Positions 25,536 through 37,900 are shown, counted from the first letter of the stretch. The stretch: 60,237 bases of DNA from Pandoraea terrae (GCF_902459695.1 NZ_CABPRZ010000033.1:1-60237), one strand, 5' to 3'. Made by a program: numbers and translations. The notes: generated by a model not told the origin, from the letters alone.

Positions 25536-27905
25536 TCACGATCGCGTCTCGCGCGCTGCGCGCCCGTCGGCGGACAGATGCGCGCGAGCCGCGTCCGGTC
25601 CATGCAACTGGCCATGCGGCAGGGCGTCCTGCCGCGGCGCCTCATTCGGCTGCGGATGGGGGCGCTCCTGCGGTTGCTGACGAGGCGCCGGCTGCGGCCG
25701 TTCCATTTGCGGCTGCGGGCGCTCCATTTGCGGCTGCGGTTGCGGACGTGGCGGCTGCGGGCGCTCCATTTGCGGCTGTGGTTGCGGACGTGGCTGCTGC
25801 GGGCGCTCCATTTGCGGCTGCGGCTGCGGACGTGGTGGCTGCGGGCGCTCCATTTGCGGCTGCGGTTGCGGACGTGGCGGCTGCGGGCGCTCCATTTGCG
25901 GCTGCGGCTGCGGACGCTCGACCTGAGGCTGCGGACGCGGTGCCTGCGGACGCTCCATCTGCGGCGGCGGCATTTGCGGACGCTCGAACTGAGGCTGCGG
26001 ACGCGGTGCCTGCGGACGCTCCATCTGCGGCGGTGGCGTTTGTGGACGCTCCACCTGCGATGGCACGCGCGTCGGACGGGGCACGTCGTTCGGATTCACG
26101 GGCGCCTGCCCCCCTTGCGGACGGCTTTCGAAGCGCTGCGGTGCACGGCCGTCGCCGGGGCCAGGCCCCGGACGGCCAACGTCTTGCGGCATTTGGCTCG
26201 CGGGCGGATGCGGCACGCCCGATTCGCGCACACCGGGTGACCCCGGCACACGCGGCGTTCCCGGCACGCCCGGTTCACGCGGCGTGCCCGGCGTCGCGGG
26301 AACGCCTTGGGGTCCGGCGCCACGCGGCGCCCCACCGGTGCCGACCACGGTCACTTGGGGCGCCAAGCGTCCTTGCGGCGCGTTGCCGCCATTGCGGGCC
26401 GGTCCGCGTCCCGGCGCTTGATCGAAGCGCAGCGGCTGCCCGCCCGCGCCCTGTACCGGGCGCAGACCGGACGTGAGTTCACGGGACGGCCCTTGCGGCC
26501 CCTGCGGTGCGCGCGTGGCGAGCACCGGCCGTTCGAACGCTTCGCGCGGCGGCACCACTTGCGCGGGGCGAGCCGCGCCGATCAGGCTCTGGCGTACTGG
26601 CGCCACGCCCGGCGAATTGCCCACGTGCCACGCCGGTTGACCTTGGCGCGGGTTGGCGAGTTCACTCCGAACCTCCCTCACGGGCCGCCCTTGCACGAAC
26701 GCGCCCGCCGGCACGGCCGTGACCGCGTTGCGCACGCTCCGGTTCACGAAGACATTGTTCTGAATATTGTTCTGGACATTGATGTTCGTCGTGCTGATCA
26801 CTGTCGACCGGTTGATCTGCGTGATGTACGCCGAACTGGTGTGGTACGCGGGGCGATACGGATCATGCGGTCCCAGCGGGAACCAGGCCACGCCGGCGCC
26901 CCCGGCTGCGAGCGCCACGCTCCAGCCGTTATTGCCGCTGCTGCCGCCGACCCAGCCGACCAATGCCGGCGCGTACACCGGGCGCACGGCGACCGGACCC
27001 GGCACCCAGCACCAGCGCGCGTTGAGGTAGGCCCAACGGCCATAGTGATACGGCGCAAACCCCCACGGCGCCTCGTCGACCCATGTCCAGCCCCATGGCG
27101 CAATCCACGCCCAGTGTCCGGTACGGTATGGCGCCCAGTCGTCCGGAGTCTCGCTCGGCACCCATACCGTGCCATAGCTCGCCGTATCCTCCCAGGTACC
27201 GTAATCGTCGAGGCTTTCGAAGCCGGTCATGTCACGCGGCACATACCGGGCGGACACTGACGCGTCTTCCCTGGCGTCGCGCGCACGGCCCCAGTCATCG
27301 AACGCATCGACCTCGATCGGCCCTGTCAGCGGTTGCTGGAGCAGATTCGTTCCGGCTAGCCGCAAGCGCTGTCCCTGCGCGATAGGCAGCGACGTCCCCT
27401 CCCCGTAGATCGTGCCGTAGCCCTGCCAGACCGTGACGGTGGTCACGCCGGCCGGATCGACGTCGAGCCGATACACGCCCGCCTGTTGGGGGACGAACGC
27501 CAGATTGGGCGTATCGATCTCGTAGGGCTGGTTCGGGTCGACGCGTCGCAGGCGCAGCGAGAGCGTACCTTGCGTTACGTTCAGTTGCACATTCTGATCG
27601 GTGACAGCCAGCAGGCGCGCACTCGTTTCCGGTCCGAGCCGGACGGCGGTGCCGCCGATGTGCATTTCCGCGCGCGAGCCGCGGTCGACCCACACCGCAT
27701 CGCCGCTCGTGAGCGGGCGATTCCGGTGAGCGTAAACCCAGTTGTCGGTACCCGCCGGCGCGTAGGTCACCGTGCCGTTAAAGTCGTTGAGGCGGGCTAC
27801 GCGACCGGGCGGATCGCTTTGCGCGCGGGCCAGCGAGGCTGCGCCGGCGGTGATGCATGTCAATGCGACGAGCACCACGATATGCCAGGGAACACGGACT
27901 TTCAT
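25536..27905 (-). CDS. DUF6600/FecR-like exported protein with Pro/Gln repeat tail
   Basis: A 789-residue protein. The start at 27905 gives a signal peptide ([18 protein letters not shown]..., likely cleavage after ARA near residue 28) and follows CGGAGATTCC. Residues about 30-190 resemble a FecR-like beta domain ([32 protein letters not shown]). A Trp/Tyr-rich DUF6600 region follows ([29 protein letters not shown]). The last ~300 residues are low complexity, with a 14-residue repeat of the type [14 protein letters not shown] encoded by 42-bp repeats. Function is unknown. It looks like a cell-envelope or surface protein; related proteins are common in Burkholderiales. Confidence 0.85.
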   Translation of the reverse strand: MKVRVPWHIVVLVALTCITAGAASLARAQSDPPGRVARLNDFNGTVTYAPAGTDNWVYAHRNRPLTSGDAVWVDRGSRAEMHIGGTAVRLGPETSARLLAVTDQNVQLNVTQGTLSLRLRRVDPNQPYEIDTPNLAFVPQQAGVYRLDVDPAGVTTVTVWQGYGTIYGEGTSLPIAQGQRLRLAGTNLLQQPLTGPIEVDAFDDWGRARDAREDASVSARYVPRDMTGFESLDDYGTWEDTASYGTVWVPSETPDDWAPYRTGHWAWIAPWGWTWVDEAPWGFAPYHYGRWAYLNARWCWVPGPVAVRPVYAPALVGWVGGSSGNNGWSVALAAGGAGVAWFPLGPHDPYRPAYHTSSAYITQINRSTVISTTNINVQNNIQNNVFVNRSVRNAVTAVPAGAFVQGRPVREVRSELANPRQGQPAWHVGNSPGVAPVRQSLIGAARPAQVVPPREAFERPVLATRAPQGPQGPSRELTSGLRPVQGAGGQPLRFDQAPGRGPARNGGNAPQGRLAPQVTVVGTGGAPRGAGPQGVPATPGTPREPGVPGTPRVPGSPGVRESGVPHPPASQMPQDVGRPGPGPGDGRAPQRFESRPQGGQAPVNPNDVPRPTRVPSQVERPQTPPPQMERPQAPRPQPQFERPQMPPPQMERPQAPRPQPQVERPQPQPQMERPQPPRPQPQPQMERPQPPRPQPQPQMERPQQPRPQPQPQMERPQPPRPQPQPQMERPQPQMERPQPAPRQQPQERPHPQPNEAPRQDALPHGQLHGPDAARAHLSADGRAARETRS
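25710..25925 (-). repeat. 42-bp coding tandem repeat (Pro/Gln)
   Basis: About five near-identical 42-bp units (core GGGCGCTCCATTTGCGGCTG on the plus strand) encode the [18 protein letters not shown] repeat of the DUF6600 protein. More diverged units continue to about 26060. Units are in frame, so copy-number change would alter tail length without breaking the gene. Confidence 0.75.
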
Positions 27906-28140
27906 GGAATCTCCGCTGCGGCCGGGTACAGCCACCGATGAATCAAAACGTCGAGTGACGTTGATGCCTTAACGGTAGCCGTCTATAGCGAAAGCTGCTG
28001 CAAGCGAATGTTGGCACTTTGTAACCAGCCATTACACGATGGCAAGCCGGGCAAATTGAGCCGGTGTTGAAGATCCGTTGGCGGCCCCGGGAGCGGGCGA
28101 GCACGACCGCGACGAAAGCCGCGAGGGGGTAGTAAAAAGA

Positions 28141-29166
28141 TCAGTGCTGACTAAGCGCGTTCGAAAGCAGCTTCGCGGTGATATCCACGATCGGAATCAC
28201 GCGTTCGTAGGCCATGCGCGTCGGGCCGATGACACCGAGCGTGCCGACGACACGTCCGTCGACCTCATACGGTGCCGTGACGACCGTCATTTCCTCGATC
28301 GGCACGAGATTCGACTCCCCGCCGATGAAGATCTGCACGCCTTCCGCGCGGCTCGAGACATCGAGCAACTGCAGCAGACCGGTTTTGGACTCGAATACAT
28401 CGAACAGCTTGCGCAGCCGGTCCATGTTCGACGACAGATCTTCCACGCCGAGCAGATTGCGTTCCCCTGAAATCAGGACGCTTTCCTTGTTGTCGGCCAT
28501 CACATCGCTGCCGGCTTCCACGGCCGCCTGCATCAGCCCGCTCATGTCGCTGCGCAGCGAATCGAGCTCACCGCGCAGATGATTGCGGATTTCGTCAAAA
28601 CTTTGCCCGCCGAAATGCGCGTTCAGATAATTGCCGGCCTCGACCAGTTGCGACGGTGAATAATCGCGATTCGAGACAATGATGCGGTTCTGCACGTCGC
28701 CTTCGGGCGTGACGATGATCAGCAGCACCCGCTTTTCCGACAGACGCAGAAACTCCAGTTGACGAAACACCTGGCTGCGGCGCGGCGTCAGGATCACCCC
28801 GGCGAACTGCGACAGATTCGACAGCACCTGCGCGGCCGACGCCACCAGTTGCTGCGGCCCGGCCGGCTGCAGGCGTGTCTGGACCTGCGTCGCCAATTGG
28901 TGCACCGCTTCTTCCAGCGGGTGTACGGCGAGCATCGTGTCGACGAACAACCGGTACGCGCGCGGCGTCGGCACCCGGCCGGCCGACGTGTGCGGACTTG
29001 CCACGAAGCCCAGCGCTTCGAGGTCGGACATCACGTTGCGAATGGTCGCCGGACTCAGGTCGAGCCCCGAGAAACGGGAAAGCGTGCGCGAGCCGACCGG
29101 CTGGCCATCAACGATGTACCGTTCGATCAGTGTCTTGAGGAGCGTTTGCGCACGGGGATCTAGCAT
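28141..29166 (-). CDS. hrcA: Heat-inducible transcription repressor HrcA
   Basis: A 341-residue HrcA, which represses groE-type heat-shock genes at CIRCE operators and is controlled by GroEL (family knowledge). The N-terminal helix-turn-helix is visible in [34 protein letters not shown], cut here to [11 protein letters not shown] and [35 protein letters not shown] is the family hallmark. The start at 29166 gives [18 protein letters not shown]. It diverges from nadK. I saw no CIRCE operator in front of hrcA, grpE or dnaK, so its targets probably lie elsewhere (groESL). Confidence 0.94.
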   Translation of the reverse strand: MLDPRAQTLLKTLIERYIVDGQPVGSRTLSRFSGLDLSPATIRNVMSDLEALGFVASPHTSAGRVPTPRAYRLFVDTMLAVHPLEEAVHQLATQVQTRLQPAGPQQLVASAAQVLSNLSQFAGVILTPRRSQVFRQLEFLRLSEKRVLLIIVTPEGDVQNRIIVSNRDYSPSQLVEAGNYLNAHFGGQSFDEIRNHLRGELDSLRSDMSGLMQAAVEAGSDVMADNKESVLISGERNLLGVEDLSSNMDRLRKLFDVFESKTGLLQLLDVSSRAEGVQIFIGGESNLVPIEEMTVVTAPYEVDGRVVGTLGVIGPTRMAYERVIPIVDITAKLLSNALSQH

Positions 29167-29334
29167 GGAAAAATTGTAACGCGAAATGGCCGGGCGCGGG
29201 TCGGCAACCGCCGTCGGCCCGCGACGCCCCATTTTTGCGCACGCCGCGCGCCATTCCGGGCCACATATGGCGGGAAACCGCAATTTCAGCCAAGTCCGAT
29301 GGTTGTGGTCATCGACTTATGGTGTAATGACGGC

Positions 29335-30240
29335 ATGAAAACCGGGAGCCCCTTCAAGACCGTCGCACTGATCGGCAAATACAATGCCGACGGCGTTGCC
29401 GAGCCACTGCTGGCGCTGGCCGCCTGCATCTCGCAGCGCGGTCATCATGTCGTGTTCGAACGCGACACCGCCCACAATATCGGCGCGGCAGCGGCCGGGT
29501 ATGGCGCGCTCGACACCCAGCAGATCGGCACGCAAGCCGATGTCGCGGTGGTCGTCGGCGGCGACGGCACCATGCTGGGCGTCGGCCGCCAGCTCGCTTC
29601 GGCCAAGGTGCCGCTGATCGGCGTGAACCACGGGCGCGTCGGGTTCATCACCGACATCCCGCTCGACGACATGCGCCAGGTCGTGCCGGCGATGCTGGAA
29701 GGGCAGTTCGAGGCCGAACAACGCACCCTGCTGGCCGCGCGCATCGAACGCGAAGGCAATGTGCTGTATGAAACGCTCGCGTTCAACGACGTCGTCGTCA
29801 ATCGCAGCGGGATTTCCGGCATGGTGGAGCTGCGCGTCGACGTCGATGGCCGCTTCATGTACATGCAACGGTCCGACGGATTGATCATCGCCACGCCGAC
29901 CGGTTCCACGGCCTACGCACTGTCCGCCTCCGGACCGATCCTGCACCCGATGCTCGGCGGTGTCGTGCTTGTGCCGATCGCACCGCACGCGCTGTCGAAC
30001 CGGCCGATCGTGCTGCCCGATTCCACCGATATCGTGATCAGCATCGTGGCCGGGCGTGAAGTCAGCGCCAATTTCGACATGCAGAGCTTCACCGAGCTGC
30101 GGCCGGGTGACCGCATTATCGTCAAGCGCTCGGCGCATGCCGTCACCTTCCTGCATCCTGTCGGCTACAACTATTACGCCACGCTGCGGCGCAAGCTGCA
30201 CTGGAACGAACATATCTCCGCGGAAGACGGCCTGTCCTGA
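29335..30240 (+). CDS. nadK: NAD kinase
   Basis: A 301-residue kinase that makes NADP from NAD and [17 protein letters not shown] carries the GGDGT motif, followed by the [12 protein letters not shown] segment and the second motif [23 protein letters not shown] chose the ATG at 29335, which begins [17 protein letters not shown]; an upstream in-frame start at 29299 would add residues not found in the family. The hrcA-nadK-recN layout, with hrcA divergent, is usual in betaproteobacteria. It ends 19 nt before recN. Confidence 0.95.
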   Translation: MKTGSPFKTVALIGKYNADGVAEPLLALAACISQRGHHVVFERDTAHNIGAAAAGYGALDTQQIGTQADVAVVVGGDGTMLGVGRQLASAKVPLIGVNHGRVGFITDIPLDDMRQVVPAMLEGQFEAEQRTLLAARIEREGNVLYETLAFNDVVVNRSGISGMVELRVDVDGRFMYMQRSDGLIIATPTGSTAYALSASGPILHPMLGGVVLVPIAPHALSNRPIVLPDSTDIVISIVAGREVSANFDMQSFTELRPGDRIIVKRSAHAVTFLHPVGYNYYATLRRKLHWNEHISAEDGLS

Positions 30241-30259
30241 ACCCGCTCCCTTTCGACCC

Positions 30260-31924
30260 ATGCTACGCAGCCTCTCGATTCGCGATTTCGTGATCGTCGA
30301 CCGCCTCGACCTGGAGTTTTCCGCGGGTTTTACCGTCTTTTCCGGAGAAACCGGGGCCGGCAAATCGATTCTGATCGATGCCCTGGCCTTGGCGCTCGGT
30401 GAGCGCGGCGATGCGAGCATGGTGCGCACCGGCCACGCGCGCGCCGACATCACCGCCGAGTTCGCCGCCGATGCCGCCGCCCGCCCCGACCTGGAAGCCT
30501 GGTTGCAAGCCCAGGCCCTTTCGCTCGAAGAGCACGGGGGCGTGCTGCTGCGCCGCGTCCTCGACAGCGGCGGCCGGTCGCGCGCGTTCATCAACGGGAC
30601 CCCCGCCACGCTCGCCCAGTTGCGTGAGCTGGGCGACATGCTCGTCGACATTCACGGCCAGCACGCGCACCAGCAGCTGCTGCGGCCCGAAGCCCAACGC
30701 AAGCTGCTCGACAACCACGCCGACCTGGGCGAACTGGCCGCCGGCACGGCCGCCGCGCATCGCGACTGGCGCCGGCTCGTCAAACGCTGCGAGGAAGCCC
30801 GGGGACGCGACCGCGAACTGCAACTTGAGCGTGAGCGGCTCGAGTGGCAGGCGGCCGAGCTCGACAAGCTCGCACCGGTCGAAGGCGAATGGGACGACAT
30901 CAGCGCGGAGCATCGCCGCCTGTCCCATGCCGCCAGCCTCATCAGCGGCGCGCAAGGCGCCCTCGACGTGCTCGCCGAATCGGACAACGCAATCGTGCCG
31001 GCGCTGGGGCACATCGTGCATCAAATGCGCCAGTTCGCCGAAATCGATGGAGATCTGGCCGATACGCTCGCCGCGCTCGAACCCGCCGAAATCCAATTGC
31101 GTGAGGCCGTCCATTCGCTGACCCACTACGCGCAGAAGATCGATCTCGATCCGGAGCGGCTGGCCGTGGTCGAACAACGGCTTGACGCACTGCACTCCGC
31201 CGCCCGCAAGTTTCGTGTCCAGCCGGCACAACTGCCCACCGAACACGCCGCGCGCCGCCTGCAGCTCGAAGAGCTGACCGCATCGCAGGATATGGCCGCC
31301 ATGCAAGCCGCCACGGAAGCGGCGCACGCGGCGTACTTGAAGCTCGCGCGCGAACTGTCGAAAGGACGCGCCACAGCCGCTGCATCGCTCTCGCGCGAAG
31401 TCACGCGCGCGATGCAGGATCTGTCGATGCCGGGCGGCCGCTTCGAAGTGGCGTTGACGCCCACGCCGGAAGCGCAATCATTCGGACTGGAGACGATCGA
31501 TTTCCTGGTGGCCGGCCATCCGGGCGTGCCCACCCGTCCGCTGGCGAAAGTCGCCTCCGGCGGCGAGCTTGCCCGGATCAGCCTGGCGCTGCAGGTCATC
31601 GCGAGCAGCGCGAGTCTCACGCCCACGCTGATTTTCGACGAAGTGGATTCGGGCATCGGCGGGGCCGTCGCCGAAGTCGTCGGCCGGCTCCTGCGCGAAT
31701 TGGGACAAGGCCGCCAGGTACTGTGCGTCACGCACCTGCCGCAAGTCGCTGCCCTCGGCCATCAGCATCTGCGTGTCAAGAAACGCAGCGAAGGCGACGC
31801 CACGCTGAGCGAGATCGTGCCCTTGGGCCGAGGCGAACGCGTCGAGGAGATCGCGCGCATGCTGGGCGGCGTCGAAATCACTGCCACCACGCGCAAGCAT
31901 GCGCGGGAAATGCTCGCGCTGTAA
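30260..31924 (+). CDS. recN: DNA repair protein RecN (SMC-like)
   Basis: A 554-residue SMC-like ATPase for double-strand break repair. The first residues MLRSLSIRDFVIVDRLDLEF lead into Walker A FSGETGAGKSIL; a long coiled-coil region rich in Glu, Arg and Ala lies between about residues 150 and 350; then VASGGELARISLALQ (ABC-type signature) and LIFDEVDSGIGGAVAEVVG (Walker B) follow, with CVTHLPQVAA. It starts 19 nt after nadK, so it has little room for a promoter of its own; I see no LexA-type box there. Confidence 0.94.
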   Translation: MLRSLSIRDFVIVDRLDLEFSAGFTVFSGETGAGKSILIDALALALGERGDASMVRTGHARADITAEFAADAAARPDLEAWLQAQALSLEEHGGVLLRRVLDSGGRSRAFINGTPATLAQLRELGDMLVDIHGQHAHQQLLRPEAQRKLLDNHADLGELAAGTAAAHRDWRRLVKRCEEARGRDRELQLERERLEWQAAELDKLAPVEGEWDDISAEHRRLSHAASLISGAQGALDVLAESDNAIVPALGHIVHQMRQFAEIDGDLADTLAALEPAEIQLREAVHSLTHYAQKIDLDPERLAVVEQRLDALHSAARKFRVQPAQLPTEHAARRLQLEELTASQDMAAMQAATEAAHAAYLKLARELSKGRATAAASLSREVTRAMQDLSMPGGRFEVALTPTPEAQSFGLETIDFLVAGHPGVPTRPLAKVASGGELARISLALQVIASSASLTPTLIFDEVDSGIGGAVAEVVGRLLRELGQGRQVLCVTHLPQVAALGHQHLRVKKRSEGDATLSEIVPLGRGERVEEIARMLGGVEITATTRKHAREMLAL

Positions 31925-31948
31925 GCCCGACACTCGCGTGAACAGGCC

Positions 31949-34765
31949 CTAGCCCGCTTCCGCAGCGCCGAACACCTCCGACCACAACGCCGACACCGCT
32001 GCGCGCTCTTCGGCCACGTCACCGGCGGGCACGCGCGCGGCTTCCACGCCATCGAGCCGCAACTTGTGCTGCTTCTTGCGATAAATGCGATACGCCGCAG
32101 CGGCGGCCTCGGCCAGTGGCTCATTGATCAACCCCAGCCTGGCCGCTTCGCGCAACAGTGCGATATTGCCCGCGTTGCGCAGCAGCGCCGGGTGCGCCCC
32201 CGAATGCAGCAGCACCAGATACTGTACCGTGAACTCGATGTCGACCATCCCGCCGCGGTCGTGTTTCAGGTCGAACAACGGCGTCGGGTTCGGGTGACCG
32301 TCGAGCACCTTGCGGCGCATCGCCACGATTTCCTGCGCGAGCGGGACAGCTTCCCGCTCGGACGCCAGCACCTGTGCACGAATGTCCTCGAACGCCGCGC
32401 CGATCTCCGGATCGCCCGCGCAAAAACGTGCGCGCGTGAGCGCCTGATGTTCCCAGACCCACGCCGTGTTGGCGCCGCCTTCGCGGAACTGATACTGACG
32501 GAAACTCTCGAGGCTCGTGACCAGCAGCCCCGACAAGCCGTTCGGCCGCAGACGCAAGTCCACGTCGAACAGCGTGCCGGCCGCCGTATGCGTCGTCAGC
32601 CATGTGACGAAGCGGCGCGCAAGTGCCGCATAGGCATCGGGCGCGCGATCGTCGTCATCCTCGTACAGGAAGATCAGGTCGAGATCCGATACGTACCCCA
32701 GTTCCTTGCCGCCCAGCTTGCCGTAGGCAATGACCGAAAACCGCGGCACGTCGCGATGACGTGACGTAACGTGCGGCCACACCGTCGAGATCGTGACGTC
32801 GACGATCGCGTCGGCGAGCTCGGATAGCCGGTCGCTGATCGCTTCGACGGACAGCGCACCCTGCAGATCGAGCAACAGGATGCGGAACACTTCCGCGTGA
32901 TGCGCACGGCGCAGGATATCCATCTGCACCTCGACGTTGCCCTCCGCGCCGTGGCCGTTGAGACTGCGGCGCAGTTGGTCCTTGAATGCCGGCCAGTCGA
33001 ACGGCGCGGCCAAGGCCTCATCGTCGAGCAGTTCGTCGAGCAGTTGGGGATGGCGGATCAGGTACCCGGCGGCCCAACGCGAACCGTCGAGCACATGCAA
33101 TACCCGATCGAGCGCGCGCGGATACTCGGTCAGCAAGGCCAGATACGAACTGCGGCGGCTGATGGCCGAGAGCAAATCCAGAAGCCGGGCGAGGATCGCA
33201 TCGGGTTCGGGCGTGCCGCTCGCCCCCTCGACCGCGCGTTGGACCAGCAGGGCGAAGCGGCTTCGGCTGGTCTCGTTGAGCGCCTTGTAGCGCGACGAAG
33301 TCCAAACCGCGCGCAGGCGCTCCAGCGAACCCGCCGCATCGGTGAACCCGAGGCGCGTGAGCTGTGCCGCAAGATCGGCCGCCTGCGTTTCGTCGGCCAG
33401 GCACTCGCTCCACAACTGTGGCGGACATTCGCAATCGCCCTGTCCGGCCGCGCCGCCCGCTTTCGCCTTGTCGGCAAATATTTCGTCGAACTGCTCGGCG
33501 ACGAACTCACGGTGCTCATCGAGCACGGTCATGAACGACGTTTCGTCCGGGAAGCCCATGGCCAGCGCCACTGCCAGCCGATCCTCCGGCGTGGTCGGCA
33601 GGATGTGGGTCTGAGCGTCGTCGAGATACTGGATACGGTGTTCGAGCCGGCGCAGGAACAGATAGGCGTTGGACAACTTCGCCGCCACCGACGCCGCCAG
33701 CCAGCCGCGCCGTGCCGCCACGCCGAGCACCGCCAAGGTCGGGCGTACCCGCAACTCCGGCTCCTGGCCGCCGCGGATCAACTGGAACACCTGGGCGCTG
33801 AACTCGATTTCGCGAATGCCGCCACGGCCCAGCTTGATATCGTTGATGCGCGCTGGTTTGGCGCGCGCGCGCCGCTCCGCCTCGTGGCGGATCTGCTCAT
33901 GCAAGGCACGAATCGCCCCGATCACGCCGTAATCGAGATAGCGGCGGAAGACGAACGGCTGCACCAGCGACGCCAACTGGCGTTCGATGCGCCGGGCAGG
34001 TTCGCTCGATATCTCCGACACGACACGGCCCTTGATCCACGCATACCGCTCCCACTCGCGGCCCTGCACGTAAAAATACTCTTCGAGCATCGGCAAGCTG
34101 CACACGAGCGGGCCGGAGTCGCCATTGGGACGCAGCCGCATGTCAACACGGAATACGTACCCGTCTGAGGTCAATTCGGACAACGCCCCGATCAGCTTGC
34201 GGCCCAGCTTCGTGAAAAATTCATGATTGGACAGCAGGCGCAACCCTCCGCCCCCGCCCTGCGCGCCGGGCGGCGGCGCAGTATCGCCGTCGTCCTCAAA
34301 CAGAAAGATCAGGTCGATGTCCGACGAGACATTGAGCTCGCGTCCGCCGAGCTTGCCCATGCCCACGACGGCGAGTGTCTGGGGATGACCGTCCGGCGTC
34401 ATCGGTATGCCGTGAATGGCTTGCAACTCGCGGCCGATGACCGTCAGGCCGGCGCGAATCGAGAACTCGGCGAGCAGCGTCATCGCCTCGGTCACTTCAG
34501 GCAGTTCGGCACGGCCGTCGAGATCGCGCTGCATCACTGCGCACATCGTCTCGGCACGCATCAGCCGCAGGGCCCGCGCCAGCGCGGCCTCGTCGACGCG
34601 GGGATCGGCCGGGTCGCCGCCAGCCAGCGCCGCAAAGCGTTGCGCGAGCCACGTCTCGCTGATAGGATGCGCGGCCAGCTCGGGCAATGCCTCGGCCAAG
34701 GCCGGACGACTGGTCAGCATGCGCGCTGCGTAGCGCGAATAATCACGGATTTCGAGTGAACTCAC
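31949..34765 (-). CDS. glnE: Bifunctional glutamine synthetase adenylyltransferase/deadenylylase
   Basis: A 938-residue GlnE that adds and removes AMP on glutamine synthetase, under control of PII. Two nucleotidyltransferase domains are visible: the N-terminal deadenylylase with ELNVSSDIDLIFLFEDD (residues about 150-170) and the C-terminal adenylyltransferase with ELGYVSDLDLIFLYEDDDD. Helical domains link them (DIKLGRGGIREIEFSAQVFQ in the first half, LKHDRGGMVDIEFTVQYLVL in the second). Length is normal. It is convergent with recN, 24 nt between stops, and divergent from the YhdP-like gene. Confidence 0.95.
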   Translation of the reverse strand: MSSLEIRDYSRYAARMLTSRPALAEALPELAAHPISETWLAQRFAALAGGDPADPRVDEAALARALRLMRAETMCAVMQRDLDGRAELPEVTEAMTLLAEFSIRAGLTVIGRELQAIHGIPMTPDGHPQTLAVVGMGKLGGRELNVSSDIDLIFLFEDDGDTAPPPGAQGGGGGLRLLSNHEFFTKLGRKLIGALSELTSDGYVFRVDMRLRPNGDSGPLVCSLPMLEEYFYVQGREWERYAWIKGRVVSEISSEPARRIERQLASLVQPFVFRRYLDYGVIGAIRALHEQIRHEAERRARAKPARINDIKLGRGGIREIEFSAQVFQLIRGGQEPELRVRPTLAVLGVAARRGWLAASVAAKLSNAYLFLRRLEHRIQYLDDAQTHILPTTPEDRLAVALAMGFPDETSFMTVLDEHREFVAEQFDEIFADKAKAGGAAGQGDCECPPQLWSECLADETQAADLAAQLTRLGFTDAAGSLERLRAVWTSSRYKALNETSRSRFALLVQRAVEGASGTPEPDAILARLLDLLSAISRRSSYLALLTEYPRALDRVLHVLDGSRWAAGYLIRHPQLLDELLDDEALAAPFDWPAFKDQLRRSLNGHGAEGNVEVQMDILRRAHHAEVFRILLLDLQGALSVEAISDRLSELADAIVDVTISTVWPHVTSRHRDVPRFSVIAYGKLGGKELGYVSDLDLIFLYEDDDDRAPDAYAALARRFVTWLTTHTAAGTLFDVDLRLRPNGLSGLLVTSLESFRQYQFREGGANTAWVWEHQALTRARFCAGDPEIGAAFEDIRAQVLASEREAVPLAQEIVAMRRKVLDGHPNPTPLFDLKHDRGGMVDIEFTVQYLVLLHSGAHPALLRNAGNIALLREAARLGLINEPLAEAAAAAYRIYRKKQHKLRLDGVEAARVPAGDVAEERAAVSALWSEVFGAAEAG

Positions 34766-34900
34766 GGATGGGACACCGGTCAGGTCTTAGAGATTGCCTG
34801 CAGCGAACAGATCGGTAGGGGAAACGCCTGCCGAGCCACTGCGGGCTTGTGTTACAGTCTTTCGCACACAAACTACCACATTCCCTCGTTCACGCGCAGC

Positions 34901-37900
34901 ATGACCGACCGCCAGCCGCCCGTATCGCCCAACGCGCCCCGGTCCCGGCCCAGATCGACGACACGGATGCTGCGAGCCGCCCGAATCGGGCTGGAGTGGG
35001 CGATCGGCCTCGTTATCGGGGCGTATTTCCTGCTCGGCGCGGCCGTGCTGGTCACGCGCTATGTCGTGCTGCCGCGCGTGGCCGACTACCGCCCGCAGAT
35101 CGAAGCCGCCGCCACCCGCGCGATCGGCCTGCCCGTCACCATCGGCCGCATCGAAGCCGCCTGGCAAGGCTGGCATCCCTATCTGACCCTTGAAGATGTT
35201 CGCCTGACGCAAGCCGGCAGCACGCTTCCCGGGCTGTCGCTGCACCGCGTCGACGCAATCCTGTCGTGGAGCAGTCTCACCCATCTTGACTTCCGGCTGT
35301 CCTCCCTGACGCTGGTGCAGCCCGATCTGCAGGTGGAGCGGCTTGCCGACGGCAGCCTGCTGGTCGCCGGCATCCCGGCGAAAGGTCCCGGCAACCGGGA
35401 CAGCGCACAGGCGGCCGACTGGGTCATGCGGCAAGCGCGCGTGACCGTGCGCGATGGCGTGGTGCGTTGGCGCGACGCCACGCGTAACGTGCCCGAAATC
35501 ACGCTGACTGGCGTCAACGCCACCCTGCGCAACCGAGGCCTCGACCATCGCTTCGGCATGCAGGCAACGCCGTCGGCGGGCATGGTGGCGCCGCTCGACG
35601 TTCGTGCCCGCTTCACCCATCCGCTGTTCGCCTCGCCCGGCGACGTCAAACGCTGGCACGGCCAGGCGTATGCCGAGGTCGGCACGCTCGACCTCGCGGC
35701 GCTCGCAAAATATGTCACGCTGCCCGACGCGCAGACGCGCGGTAAATCCGCAGCTCGGGTATGGATCGACTTCGACCAGAATGTGCTGACGGCAGTGACG
35801 GCCCGCGTGGCCGCCACCGGCGTGTGGGCGCAGCTGGCGGCCGGCTTGCCGCCGCTGAGCTTCGACAGCGGTGAAGCCCGTATCGATGTCCAACGCGTCG
35901 ACGACGGTTTCTCGGCGAACATCCGCGACCTGACCTTGCGGGTGGCCAGCCGCGCGCCGCTCGAAATTCCCGCACTGCAGGGTACCTACGCGCCTGAGAA
36001 CGCCCAGCACGGCCTGCGCGTTGCGCTGACCGGCAAACAGCTGGATCTCGGCGCCCTTCTCGCGATTGCGCCGGCGCTGCCCTTGCCGAAGACGGCACAC
36101 GAATTGCTGGCCAGCTATCACCCGCGCGGCACACTGCGGGACTTCGATTTCAGCTTGCAGCAGCCGCGTCCGATCGGCAGCGGCACAAACTGGCGCGACC
36201 TCCCGGGGCTCAAACGCCTGCCGCCGGAGCGCAGCCGATACCGGTTCGTGGCCGATTTCGATAACGCTGGCGTCGACAGCCTGCCGAATCCGAACCCGCC
36301 CTCGCATCCGGGCGGCCCGCACGCCGGACGCCCCGGCTTCGATCATCTGAGCGGCCGCATCGACGCCGATCAGGGACGCGGCACCGTCACCCTCGATTCG
36401 CGCGGCGCGCTGCTCGACTTCCCCGGCCGATTCGACAATCCGCGTATCGCGCTCGACACGATGGCGGGCCGCGCCACATGGCGCGTCACGCATTCGCTGA
36501 CCAACCCCGACGAGCCCGCAAAGATCGACGTTCGGGTCGATTCGCTGCGCCTGTCCAACGCCGAAGTGACGGGAGCCGTTGCCGGCACGTGGGCGAGCGG
36601 CGGCAAGGGCAATGGTCTGGTCGACCTGCACGGCACCATCGCACGTGCCAACGCCAATGCCGTGCCGCGCTATCTGCCGACCGACATCGGCGCGTCCGTG
36701 CGCGAATATCTGTCGAACGCGCTGCTCGGCGGCACCGTGCAAAACGCCCCGTTTGTCGTGCAAGGCGATCTCGAAGACTTTCCGTACGGCCACGGCGGCG
36801 GCAAGTTCAAGGTCGATATCCCGCTGCTCGACGCCCGTTTCGACCCTGCGCCGCAGCGCCCCGGCCACCGCCAGTCGTGGCCGCCGTTCGAAGCGATTCA
36901 CGGCACACTCCATTTTGATGCCGACAAGCTGCGCATCGGCATTGATTCGGCGAGCGCATTCGGCGTCACGCTCTCGCAGGTGCAGGGCGAGATCGCCGGC
37001 ATCGGGCGCGAGGATGCCGAGCTGACCATTCGCGGCGATACGCGCGGTCCGATGCAGGATTTCCTGCGCTATGTGAATACGAGCCCGGTGGGCGGCTGGA
37101 TCGGCGACTTCACCACCGACACGCGGGCGTCCGGGCAGGCCCAGCTAGCGCTGCAACTGGTATTGCCGCTCGAACATTCCGACCGGGCCAAGGTCAACGG
37201 CCACTTGCGCTTTTTGCGCAACGACGTGATGCTGCTCACCGGCTTGCCGGTCTTTGGCGGCGTCGACGGCGAACTCGCGTTCACCGAACGCGGCGTCCAG
37301 CTGGAGAACTTGCGCGGACGCTTCCTCGGCAGCGATATCCGCGCCGCCGGGGGCAGCCGCGAGGACGGCAGCGTCGCCATCACCGTCAACGGCATGGCCA
37401 GCGCCGAGGGACTGCGCAACAACGGCGAGAACGCGTCGCTCGCGCAGATCGCCAAGCGTATGAGCGGTGCGGCTGCCTACACCGCGACGGTCAACGTTCA
37501 GCGAGGCCTGACCGAAATCGGTGTGCAGTCGAATCTGGCGGGACTGGCCGTCAACCTGCCGGCGCCGCTGGGCAAACCGGCGGAAACCACCATGCCGGCG
37601 CGCTTCACGCTGCGCCCCCAAGCGTCGGCGGGCGGCCGCCGGGTCGACGTGCTCGACATGACGATCGGCCCGTTGCAAGCGAATTTCGTGCAGCAGCACG
37701 CGGGCAACCGCGTCGAAGTCCTGCGCGGCGGCATCGGCGTGAACCAGCCCGCGCCCACCCCGCGCGAGGGCGTACAGGCCGCGGCGCAGTTCGACACGCT
37801 GGACATCGATGCCTGGCGCGCCGTACTGGCCGAGATCGAGGGCGTGCCGGCCGCGGCGCTCGCGCCTGTGCCTTTGCCTTCGCCGGCTTCGTCCGCAACG

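Noticed and set aside
30241-30259. LexA box upstream of recN
   Set aside because: The 19-nt gap has no CTGT-N8-ACAG match.
34787-36913. A 708-codon minus-strand frame opposite the YhdP-like gene
   Set aside because: Shadow frame of the real plus-strand gene; low-complexity Arg/Gln/Ala-rich product with no family features.
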